From Pseudoalteromonas rubra (GTDB lineage: Bacteria > Pseudomonadota > Gammaproteobacteria > Enterobacterales > Alteromonadaceae), in assembly GCF_000967655.1 (NCBI RefSeq), contig NZ_JXYA01000047.1, positions 62,001 to 126,000 of the forward strand: a stretch of 64,000 bases of DNA, read 5' to 3'. The notes beneath the pieces were generated by a model. The model was not told the DNA's origin. It was given only the letters and a program-made list of their open reading frames with translations, and searched no databases. Positions 27,029 to 34,708 of the stretch are shown here, in pieces; the stretch's first letter is position 1, and each line of letters opens with the position of its first letter. Made by a program: the position numbers and the translations under genes.

Positions 27029-27036
27029 CGGGCTGT
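27015..27036. terminator. Bidirectional hairpin spanning two convergent stop codons
   Basis: ACAGCCCGTT (27015-27024) and AACGGGCTGT (27027-27036) are perfect inverted arms around TT. The structure lies inside the last codons of both the DUF4153 and GNAT genes. Confidence 0.6.
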
Positions 27037-27609
27037 GAGTTTAGCTTTGAGGTGGTTACGCACGGCCGGCCATTCACTGGCCAGAATTGAGTAGACCGCC
27101 GTATCGCGAATGGAGCCATCTGCCAGGATCTGGTGGCTTCTGAGCACCCCGTCCAGTTTTGCCCCCAGGCGCTCGATGGCTCTGCGTGACGCATGATTGA
27201 AAAAGTGTGTTTTAAATTCTAACGAGAGCGCACCACAATGTTCAAACAAGTTTTCCATCAACAGCAATTTTGCTTCGGTATTCACTGGCGTACGACGCAC
27301 CGCAGCACTGTACCAAGTATAACCGATTGAAGCGCGCTTATGTTCAGGTTTAATATCATAGTAGCGCGTAGTGCCAACGATATGGCCGCTGGCAACCGAC
27401 CTGACGACATAAGTCACCTGATCGTCCGTACTCTTACTAAGTGCCTTTTGCACATAACCTTGCATTTGCTCCGGTGAGGGCACGTTCGCGTACCAGAGCT
27501 TCCAGCTTTGGCCATCCTCCACAGCATGTTGCAGATCCTCAACATGCTCCATTGAAAGTGGCTCTAATCGAATATATCGACCTTCGAGAGGGGTATTTTT
27601 TATCCACAT
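27025..27609 (-). CDS. RimJ/RimL-type GNAT acetyltransferase
   Basis: The 194-residue protein has the ribosomal-protein-acetyltransferase-like layout: EGRYIRLEPLSMEHVEDL at the N-terminus, IVGTTRYYDIKPEHKRASIGYTWYS in the centre, and LEFKTHFFNHASRRAIERLGAKLDG, with the N-x-x-S-x-x-A-I-x-x-[LI]-G pattern typical of Acetyltransf_3 proteins. The ATG at 27609 is preferred because it lies after the stop of the upstream lipoprotein gene (13-base gap). It is probably the last gene of an operon with the lipoprotein and transglutaminase-like genes. The substrate is unknown. Confidence 0.82.
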   Translation of the reverse strand: MWIKNTPLEGRYIRLEPLSMEHVEDLQHAVEDGQSWKLWYANVPSPEQMQGYVQKALSKSTDDQVTYVVRSVASGHIVGTTRYYDIKPEHKRASIGYTWYSAAVRRTPVNTEAKLLLMENLFEHCGALSLEFKTHFFNHASRRAIERLGAKLDGVLRSHQILADGSIRDTAVYSILASEWPAVRNHLKAKLTAR

Positions 27610-27622
27610 AGTTAGCTCACAA

Positions 27623-28705
27623 TTATGACTGATAGACTTGTTTAAACTGCGCATATTGCGTTGATTTCATGAAATTTTCACTGTTTGTGATATCGGCCAG
27701 CTGCTGCTCAGAAAATTGGATCTCAAAGGTCTCTTTCATAAAATTAAGCAACTCAACAGTATAGTCATGCTCATCGGTTATCAGCGCAACCTGCAACATG
27801 ATCAGATAGCCATAGGCGCTACCCGCGTTTTGATACAGTCCGTCCAGTGCAATAGCAAACGCTTCGCGCTTATGGCCTAAATGCGCATGCACCATGGCTT
27901 TTTCCATTAAAATTGGTGGGCTTGAGCGAATATCTTCAGGCAGGTCTTCAAACTTTGTCAGTGCCTGTTGATACTGCCCCATACTGCGAAACAGGTTTGC
28001 TTTTAGCAGCCCGTGATGCACATTCTCGCTGTCTGTGAGCAAAGTCTCGCAAAACAGCTGATGCTGCTCCCCCTCACAGGTTTCAAGGGCGCGGAACAAA
28101 GTTTCATGCACAATTGGCAAGGTTTTAACCTCGCCCGGGAGTTGCTGGTACTTTTCCAGCGCTAACTTCGACGCTTTCTTTTCCAGATGCTCGGTCACCA
28201 CCGCTATCGCTTCTTCATGTCCTGCCGATTTAACCTGTTGATCATATTCAGCGAAAAAATGCACCAAACTGGAGCGATAACTCAGGTTGTTGACATCCAC
28301 CAGTCTATAATCCTGTTTTGTCAAAGTGATATCGACCAGTGCAAAGGTGCCATTATTGTGGGAAAAAATATACCGGCTCAGCCAGTAGTCACCGACTTCC
28401 CGGCTGTGGCTGTATACAATGTGTTCAAAAGAAGCCAGACCAATGATTGCCCCTATTGAAATATAAGCACTCTTCATCGCAAACTTGGGATCTTCCACGC
28501 CCAGTTCATTTTTTACGTAAGCTTCACTGGCATGTCGGTCAATCATGGCCAGCAGCACATCTTCATCGGGGTTTTTAAATAAGTATTCCAGCTTTTTGTT
28601 GGCTTCATAAATAGTGGTTGAAGTTTCCAAAAACGTGGCTTTGTTGGTCGACGCACAGCCAGACAAAACACAGATTAAAACCAGCAGGCTCAATAACCGT
28701 TTCAT
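27623..28705 (-). CDS. Lipoprotein with TPR-like repeats
   Basis: The 360-residue protein has a lipoprotein signal with lipobox VLSGC (Cys17), then a helical sequence. Pairs such as GLLKANLFRSMGQYQQALTKFEDLP and MEKAMVHAHLGHKREAFAIAL have TPR-type spacing. It should be anchored to the inner face of the outer membrane or to the inner membrane, and act in protein-protein contacts. Its start overlaps the transglutaminase-like gene by 4 bases (ATGA), suggesting an obligate partnership. Confidence 0.75.
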   Translation of the reverse strand: MKRLLSLLVLICVLSGCASTNKATFLETSTTIYEANKKLEYLFKNPDEDVLLAMIDRHASEAYVKNELGVEDPKFAMKSAYISIGAIIGLASFEHIVYSHSREVGDYWLSRYIFSHNNGTFALVDITLTKQDYRLVDVNNLSYRSSLVHFFAEYDQQVKSAGHEEAIAVVTEHLEKKASKLALEKYQQLPGEVKTLPIVHETLFRALETCEGEQHQLFCETLLTDSENVHHGLLKANLFRSMGQYQQALTKFEDLPEDIRSSPPILMEKAMVHAHLGHKREAFAIALDGLYQNAGSAYGYLIMLQVALITDEHDYTVELLNFMKETFEIQFSEQQLADITNSENFMKSTQYAQFKQVYQS

Positions 28706-30723
28706 AGTGACTCTCCGACAAATTTCATCTTGGTTTTATTTTCAAGCTGGTTGATAAAGTCCTTAAATAAGGTGTAGTTAGGGTTAGTCTCAACCTCCAT
28801 CACTGTGCCACCAAAGCCACTATACTTGTTTGCCTGTTTGATCTTACTAAGGTGAGCAGGCACCGCCTCCACCGGCACAAATTCCTGCAAAGCTTCATAC
28901 CGGGCATGGAAAGTTACCCGGCGACGGTCGTATTCCATGGCGCTATCAATTTGCACATAAGGGTCGGCAAAGGATTTCTGATAGGCCAGCGCACTAAAGT
29001 CTACATCTGCCGGCATCAGTAACGTCACACGCTGAGACAAAGATAAAGGATACGCCTTCGCCAGAGGCTGTTTACGGCGCACTGTTTGAGGGAGTTTAAC
29101 GTACTGACTGACATTGCCGGCAGAGAGATAAAACTCGGCCGCGCCATTTTCTCCCGGTTGCCAAAAATCAGGCACCCAGTAAGATTCAACTACTGTGATA
29201 ACATTGTCCCGGCGATTATCGCTAAACGAGATAGGCGTTTTTACCTGCACGCCCGGATAAAATTGCGCGTAGTAGTTCAAAGAATGTTCCTGAAAAACCT
29301 TTTTCTGCGATGAGGCCAGCTGATAACGCAGGCGCTCAGCCTGCCAGCCATAGTACTGAGATTCAATCCGCCATTGAACCGGCGAGACATAATCCGGTGC
29401 AACGATCATTTCATTGATATCAATACCATGACGGGCGGGCTTGATATTCACTTCAGTCAAGGCATCGGACTGGCTGTCCACCAGCAGTGCACTGCCGTAG
29501 TCTGGCTGGTGTAAACTGCTCAGGCGGCTTCCCTGATAGTTAATGGTCGGGTCAACCCAGTATGCTTCACCGTCCAGAGTAAAGTGAGTGATCACATGGT
29601 TAAAGGCACTATGAGTAGGCAGATACTCACTAATGTGGGCGCGTTTATCCGTAGAAACCAGAGCTGGTTGGGCGTCAACATCCAGCGCGCGCAACAAGGT
29701 ATTGAGCAGCAATGTTTTATCCTTGCAATCTCCAAAACGTTTTTCAAACACCTGATGGGGCATGTTGGGTTGATGCGAGTTCACGCCCAATTCCAGACCG
29801 AGATAGCGGATCTCATCCTGCACAAACGTGATCGCCTGCTCAATGGCTTGCTGTTTGGGTAAGGCTTTCAATTCGTTAATGTAGGCTTTCAATTCAGGGC
29901 TGTGCTCGGTTTTAACCTGAAACAACTCAGCTGCCCAGGATTGCACTTCAAGCCAGGAGTTAAACTCGGTGAACTGAATATAAGGAAAAGGACTAAACCA
30001 GCCAGGCAGCTCGTTCTCAACCGTGTGCGCAATGCTGTTTTCAACTTTTACAGTAAAGGTTTGCGTGCCCTCACTTTGCTGATGCTGCACTTGTGTATTG
30101 AGGTTGCCAAATACTTTATGCGCCACTTGCTTATCATCTGGCAGGGTCAGTTTAAAGCTCAGTAAGTCAACCGCCACACCCCAGCCCAGGTTATCAAAAT
30201 AACTGAAACGCTCACCCAACACCGGGTTGCTACCCGATAAGCTGTAGCTGTAATCCAGCTCATCGCCGACCCGAATATCCTGAAGCAAGATCAACGCATC
30301 AAACAAACCCAGATACATGTTGTTTTTCTGGTCCTCTTCAGCATTGATCACTTTTATATCCTGCGCTGCTAACTGGTAAACGGCTTTACCGTCTCGCCAC
30401 ACTGTGACATTGTGGAACACCAGTTGCTGATAAGCCGGATTAAAGCGCACTCTGACCGTACTGCCCTCCTGCACCCCGGCTGCATCGGTAAACACAAACC
30501 GATTGTGAGAAACCGCTGTTACGCCTGCGGCATCGCTCACCTGACGATCAACCAGGCGATAATGAAGTGGCTTTCTTAAACTTTCAGGTAACGCTGGCAG
30601 TGACTGCTTTGAAGCCCATGCTGGAGCCGATGAAATTGTCACATCAGGACGTTCACCGAGCGCCCTGACAGGATTAAACCACACCATCAGGACGATGGCG
30701 CATAGGATGTATAGCTGCTTCAT
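28702..30723 (-). CDS. DUF3857 / transglutaminase-like periplasmic protein
   Basis: The 673-residue protein has a signal peptide (MKQLYILCAIVLMVWFNPVRA). An N-terminal DUF3857-like beta domain follows, then a transglutaminase-like core with Cys in RFGDCKDKTLLLNTLLRALDV, His in SAFNHVITHF and Asp in YWVDPT, so the Cys-His-Asp triad is present. The C-terminal ~200 residues are beta-rich. The start at ATG 30723 gives a normal signal peptide; upstream in-frame starts lack good ribosome-binding sites. Its stop overlaps the lipoprotein gene by 4 bases. A periplasmic protein-modifying or protease role is likely from the fold, but substrates are unknown. Confidence 0.85.
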   Translation of the reverse strand: MKQLYILCAIVLMVWFNPVRALGERPDVTISSAPAWASKQSLPALPESLRKPLHYRLVDRQVSDAAGVTAVSHNRFVFTDAAGVQEGSTVRVRFNPAYQQLVFHNVTVWRDGKAVYQLAAQDIKVINAEEDQKNNMYLGLFDALILLQDIRVGDELDYSYSLSGSNPVLGERFSYFDNLGWGVAVDLLSFKLTLPDDKQVAHKVFGNLNTQVQHQQSEGTQTFTVKVENSIAHTVENELPGWFSPFPYIQFTEFNSWLEVQSWAAELFQVKTEHSPELKAYINELKALPKQQAIEQAITFVQDEIRYLGLELGVNSHQPNMPHQVFEKRFGDCKDKTLLLNTLLRALDVDAQPALVSTDKRAHISEYLPTHSAFNHVITHFTLDGEAYWVDPTINYQGSRLSSLHQPDYGSALLVDSQSDALTEVNIKPARHGIDINEMIVAPDYVSPVQWRIESQYYGWQAERLRYQLASSQKKVFQEHSLNYYAQFYPGVQVKTPISFSDNRRDNVITVVESYWVPDFWQPGENGAAEFYLSAGNVSQYVKLPQTVRRKQPLAKAYPLSLSQRVTLLMPADVDFSALAYQKSFADPYVQIDSAMEYDRRRVTFHARYEALQEFVPVEAVPAHLSKIKQANKYSGFGGTVMEVETNPNYTLFKDFINQLENKTKMKFVGESL

Positions 30724-30854
30724 AATACTCAACTTTTTACTCATCCCTGAACAGCTGACAGTAGCTATCAGGCATTTTGTGGACACAAACACTTCAGTTT
30801 ATACAGACAGGCAACTGCCGATTGCACACTACCAGAGCGCTGTATTGTTCTACC

Positions 30855-31322
30855 CTACTGGCTGGCTAATTTTTCAGAGTAAGCCTGAGTGCCCCATAAA
30901 GGAACGGTTGACAAGCTATGTTTAAAACTGCCTGAGGTTTCTTTGGTTGTATAGGACAGATACATCAGTGTCTGATGCTCGGCATCAAAAATGCGTCTGA
31001 CCTTCATGGCCTTAAAAAACACACTTTTTGATTGCTTGAACACCACTTCACCGGATTTGCTCTTATCTATCTGCGCTATCATTTGCGGCGTAATTTCGCC
31101 GGTCTGACGACACGCAATGGAGCTATCGCTGGGGTCGGATAAGCTAAGATCGGCCTCTATGCTGGCGACATGGCATGTCACGCCGGTAACAATCGGATCT
31201 GTCATCGAGTGTAATTTAATGTCTTTGAGCGTAAACAGGCCCAAAGAAACATCGCCCACCTCACTATCTGAGCAGCCCAGCAAAAGCAAAGCCAGGCCTG
31301 CAGTTAACAGAGTTTTGTTCAT
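30855..31322 (-). CDS. creA: CreA-family protein, lipoprotein form
   Basis: The 155-residue protein matches the CreA family: EVGDVSLGLFTLKDIKLHS, DPIVTGVTCHVASIEA, SSIACRQTGEI, GEVVFKQSKSVFFKAMKVRRIFDAE and LMYLSYTTKETSGSFKHSLSTVPLW align with conserved CreA segments. The two Cys (VTCHV and IACRQ) are the conserved pair. Unlike E. coli CreA it carries a lipobox (LLLLGC). The ATG at 31322 has AAGGGA 5 bases upstream. Function of CreA is unknown; here it is not beside creBCD genes. It lies about 130 bases downstream of the transglutaminase-like gene start, on the same strand, so it is a separate upstream gene. Confidence 0.85.
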   Translation of the reverse strand: MNKTLLTAGLALLLLGCSDSEVGDVSLGLFTLKDIKLHSMTDPIVTGVTCHVASIEADLSLSDPSDSSIACRQTGEITPQMIAQIDKSKSGEVVFKQSKSVFFKAMKVRRIFDAEHQTLMYLSYTTKETSGSFKHSLSTVPLWGTQAYSEKLASQ

Positions 31323-31999
31323 TCTTATCCCTTCATATTGACTATTTTCGGTTATAACGAGCTGCACAGGTGGAGCAGTTAGAGTTATTAATCCCCTCTG
31401 CCATAAAATCGGGGGGAGCGGACTCTCTACCTAAAACTCTGTCCCTAACTCTAGAAGATATCAGATCCTAAGATGTTTCAAAATACAGTATGCAGATTTC
31501 TATAAGTATAGCGGACCTTTATCTCGTGCCATCATTGACCTGTCGACGCACCAAAAGTTAGCGATAAAATCATATTCGGTTGTCGCTGTCAGACAAAACT
31601 ATGCCCAACTCGGCTGATGATCGTGTCTGAGCCACAGTAAAAATTCATATATTTCAAAAAAGTTCCTTATTTCGTTATTTTATTTTTTCATACATAAAGT
31701 AACAAATAGAACTTTTGTTCATATATCGAACTAAAACGCTACCCTAAAGTTCCATTCAAAAATCGGGACAATCAAAATAAAACAATTCCTTTCATAGAGT
31801 TAGAAATAAAATTTCGAGTTTAATATTAAATTTAGGGACAATACTCTAAAAACCCAAAATTAACAATATTGCAATTTAAAGACAAACAAATATTTATCAA
31901 TAAACCAACTATTTTAATATTTGAGTTTTTTATTTAGATTAATTCAGCACCCAAAACGTGCATCAACAACTAATACTACAATAAGGAACTACAGTAATC
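31323..31999. other. Long AT-rich leader upstream of the protease/Hint locus
   Basis: No gene is seen in this region of about 680 bases. From about 31640 it becomes strongly AT-rich and contains two copies of GGGACAAT (near 31766 and 31835) and several A/T tracts typical of bent or H-NS-bound DNA. It should contain the promoter of the metallopeptidase gene at 32000 and marks a compositional change from the CreA side. Confidence 0.45.
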
Positions 32000-32956
32000 A
32001 TGAAGAGCTTTACAATTACCGCTCTGCTTGTAGCTATGTCTGCTGCGACTGGTGGAGCCGCACATGCACATAGCACGGCTGATGGAAACAAAGATCACCT
32101 GTCAATTTCAAAGTACTCAGAAATCATTATGCCGGAGAATAATCTTCATCTTCGTCACAATGCTATGAGCGGCGACATGACCGAGGATGACTTTAATCGC
32201 ATCATTGATGAAATTAATGTCATTTACGAGCCCATCGTAAACTCCCATGGCGCAAACTTGGTATGGCGTCGGAATTGGGACGATAACACAGTAAATGCCT
32301 ATGCACTGCAACAAGGCAATAACTGGATAGTTTCTATGTTTGGTGGACTCGCGCGTGCGCCTGAAGTGACAGAAGATGGATTTGCTCTGGTTGTGTGTCA
32401 CGAGCTGGGTCACCACCTTGGCGGCTTCCCATTCAAAGGCACTCGCTGGGCATCAAGCGAGGGGCAGTCGGACTACTTTGCTTCTCACGCATGCGCAAAG
32501 CAAATCTGGGCAGATGAGGACAATACCCCCTATCGCTATACGGTAAACGCAACCGCTAAAGCAAAATGTGATGCCACTTATGGCAATTTCTATGACCAAA
32601 ACCTCTGCTATCGCACGGCCATGGCGGGCTACTCGCTGGCGAGTTTGCTGGCAGCGGGCCGTGGTCAGACAGTAAGCTTTGATGACCGGGATACCAGTGT
32701 TGTCTCTCAAACATATGAAGCTCACCCTCAGCCACAGTGTCGTCTGGATACCTACGTCGAAGGTGCATTATGTAAAATTGACAATGATGACTACCTGATC
32801 CCAGGCAAAGATGTCACCTTGGGTCGTCAGTCAATTTACGCAGAACTCGAAGCCGCTCGCAACCATTGTGCAAGCATTTCACATAGCCTAAACGTACCTA
32901 ATGCTAATGACGCCTACCGTCCTAAGTGCTGGTACAAACCTCGCCTCGTAAAATAA
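32000..32956 (+). CDS. Secreted M48-like zinc metallopeptidase
   Basis: The 318-residue protein has a signal peptide ending AHAHS, and the zinc motif HELGHH (His134, Glu135, His138) inside FALVVCHELGHHLGGFP. A second motif, WASSEGQSDYFASHAC, supplies Glu154 as probable third ligand and Asp158, as in gluzincins of the M48 type. Seven cysteines in the C-terminal half suggest disulfides. The size is near a bare catalytic domain with a ~130-residue extension. It is the first of a probable four-gene set with a Hint protein, a membrane-anchored helical protein and an S8-like lipoprotein; the gap to the Hint gene is 18 bases. Substrate unknown; the neighbouring proteins are candidates. Confidence 0.78.
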   Translation: MKSFTITALLVAMSAATGGAAHAHSTADGNKDHLSISKYSEIIMPENNLHLRHNAMSGDMTEDDFNRIIDEINVIYEPIVNSHGANLVWRRNWDDNTVNAYALQQGNNWIVSMFGGLARAPEVTEDGFALVVCHELGHHLGGFPFKGTRWASSEGQSDYFASHACAKQIWADEDNTPYRYTVNATAKAKCDATYGNFYDQNLCYRTAMAGYSLASLLAAGRGQTVSFDDRDTSVVSQTYEAHPQPQCRLDTYVEGALCKIDNDDYLIPGKDVTLGRQSIYAELEAARNHCASISHSLNVPNANDAYRPKCWYKPRLVK

Positions 32957-32974
32957 AATATTAAGGAAAAATAA

Positions 32975-33868
32975 ATGACTCTTATCAAAAAACTACTTCT
33001 GGCATCCGTTGCCTTGATGACTTTGTTAGCAGTAAGTAGCGCAGAAGCTCGCCTCCCCGTAGATTGCGAAATCCCTGAGCCAGGTATGGAACAGGAATTG
33101 CGCATTGAATGCGGTGGCGGCGGTGGTTATGATCCAACTCCTGCCGAAACAAACCGCTTTTTAGATCAAACTTATGTTGACCAGCTTAAGTCTCGTTGTA
33201 ACGGCACAGAGCTGACGCAGGCAGAATGTCGTGATTACCGTAACTATGCCCGTGGTAACTGTATCAACAACACTGAGTATAACTACGCTGTGCAAAAAAA
33301 CTTTGCGCCTGTTTGTAACCAGTTTGACCCAAGCAAGCTAATTGCGGTTTGTCGCTGTGGCTGTTTTGAGGTTGGTACAAAAATCTCTGCGCGTGAAGGC
33401 AAATCTAACGCAATCACTCAGGTAAATGTCGAAGCTCTGTTCAACAACGAACAGAAATTCGATGTGCTAGCCTTTGCAGAAACTGCCACTATGTCTAACG
33501 TTCACTTCGACCTTGAGCAAATCGAAGATACTACGAAGGGTCCGGAAGAGAAGCCTCTTGTAATTGTACACACAGAATCAGGTATCCGTATCGGTTTGTC
33601 TGAAGAGCACGGTGTGCTTTTAGCATCAGGTAAAATGACTGTGGCTCGCAACCTGCAAGCTGGCGATGATTTAGTAAAAGAAGATGGCAGCACCGACAAA
33701 ATCGTAGCGATTGAAAGCGGCGCGGAAAATCAGATGGTTTATAACCTGTTAACCACAGCCGAAGAAGAGCAAGGACACCTGGTCATTGCAAACGGTTTAG
33801 TGATGGGTGACTTGTACTGGCAGAACATTCTTATGAGTGACATGGCTAAGTTCAAAGTTAGACAGTAA
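32975..33868 (+). CDS. Secreted cysteine-rich protein with a C-terminal Hint (hedgehog/intein) domain
   Basis: The 297-residue protein has a signal peptide (to about Ala25), a Cys-rich N-terminal part (Cys31, 46, 75, 85, 96, 114, 126, 128) with a Gly5 run at 47-51, and a Hint domain from Cys130 onward. Hint features are CFEVGTKI at the start, HTESGIRIGLSEEHGVLLASGKM with the S-x-x-H motif at 209-212, a GDDL turn, VYNLLT at 255-260 and VIANGLVMGD at the end. The terminal His-Asn of self-splicing inteins is absent, so the domain may only cleave or shift at Cys130, as hedgehog-type domains do. It lies 18 bases after the metallopeptidase gene with a good AAGGA site. The function is unknown. Confidence 0.72.
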   Translation: MTLIKKLLLASVALMTLLAVSSAEARLPVDCEIPEPGMEQELRIECGGGGGYDPTPAETNRFLDQTYVDQLKSRCNGTELTQAECRDYRNYARGNCINNTEYNYAVQKNFAPVCNQFDPSKLIAVCRCGCFEVGTKISAREGKSNAITQVNVEALFNNEQKFDVLAFAETATMSNVHFDLEQIEDTTKGPEEKPLVIVHTESGIRIGLSEEHGVLLASGKMTVARNLQAGDDLVKEDGSTDKIVAIESGAENQMVYNLLTTAEEEQGHLVIANGLVMGDLYWQNILMSDMAKFKVRQ

Positions 33869-33917
33869 CACAAAGATGGCTAGCTTTGGTTAGCCGCTTT
33901 ATTAAACCCAAACTAAC

Positions 33918-33951
33918 AACCAGCTGCTTTTCACGAGGCAAGCAGCTGGTT
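33918..33951 (+). terminator. Strong hairpin between Hint gene and the next gene
   Basis: AACCAGCTGCTT (33918-33929) and AAGCAGCTGGTT (33940-33951) form a perfect 12-bp stem with a 10-base loop. Only ATAAGG follows, so it may be a terminator or an mRNA-processing/attenuation site separating the two halves of the locus. Confidence 0.6.
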
Positions 33952-33964
33952 TATAAGGATCATT

Positions 33965-34708
33965 ATGCTCAAGAGTCGTTATACAAAACTGGGATTACTT
34001 GCTGTCTCCGGTGCCATTTTGATAGCACTGAGTATGCCCAAAGACAATCAGCAAAGCCGTAACCCCGACAGCGGCATGGCCAAAGCTCAGTCTGCTGCAA
34101 CTAAGATAAAGAACGAGAATAACAACAAGCCGAGCACATACTCGGTTGCAAACCAAAACAAATCTACGCCAGTCACGACACTGCAAACCGCAAGTGCCGA
34201 CTTAAAAACATATATAGAATTTAGTCAACATGCTGACCGTAGTGAAAGAAAGAAGGCACTTTTTGGGCAATGGGATAGCTCCACAGACATGCTGCAACTG
34301 CAAAACACAATTTTGACTCAAAAAGGCTTTGCACAAGAAATGTTTAAAGGCGAGCAAGCTCAGGCACGTTTGCTCGCGATCGAGTACCTGAGTTACCTGG
34401 CTCAAAATGGTCAAAGAGATCCGATAGAAAAAGCAATCGGACAACTTTCAGAAAGGCTGAACCAGGAAGAGTGGGTACAGGGAATAGAGCACGACTATGT
34501 GGACCTGTTATTTAAATATACAGAAACACTGACGCAAGAAGAGTTAATGGGTGACTTCGAACAAATCGTTGAAAAGTCGGGATACTCCAAGAAAACTCAC
34601 GACTTGTTTACAACAGGTTTATCGCTATCAGAAACAGTGTTACTCTTGCCTGATGACAAAATGGTCGAACTAAGGAATAGATTGAATCTCATTAAGGAGC
34701 AATCATGA
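33965..34708 (+). CDS. Membrane-anchored helical protein of the protease/Hint locus
   Basis: The 247-residue protein has an N-terminal signal anchor (LGLLAVSGAILIALSM), a ~50-residue Asn/Lys/Ser/Thr-rich spacer, and a helical domain (about 75-245) with repeated amphipathic helices, such as QARLLAIEYLSYLAQNGQRDPIEKAIGQLSERL. No catalytic motif is visible. Its TGA overlaps the ATG of the S8-like lipoprotein gene (ATGA), so the two are translationally coupled. It has AAGGAT 5 bases before its start. Its layout resembles the anchored helical protein at 44.3 kb. A regulator, inhibitor or scaffold of the following peptidase-like protein is plausible but inferred. Confidence 0.6.
   Translation: MLKSRYTKLGLLAVSGAILIALSMPKDNQQSRNPDSGMAKAQSAATKIKNENNNKPSTYSVANQNKSTPVTTLQTASADLKTYIEFSQHADRSERKKALFGQWDSSTDMLQLQNTILTQKGFAQEMFKGEQAQARLLAIEYLSYLAQNGQRDPIEKAIGQLSERLNQEEWVQGIEHDYVDLLFKYTETLTQEELMGDFEQIVEKSGYSKKTHDLFTTGLSLSETVLLLPDDKMVELRNRLNLIKEQS

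Noticed and set aside
31640-31999. Two GGGACAAT copies considered as operator sites
   Set aside because: Only eight bases match, spacing is irregular and the region is compositionally simple; no dyad symmetry is seen.
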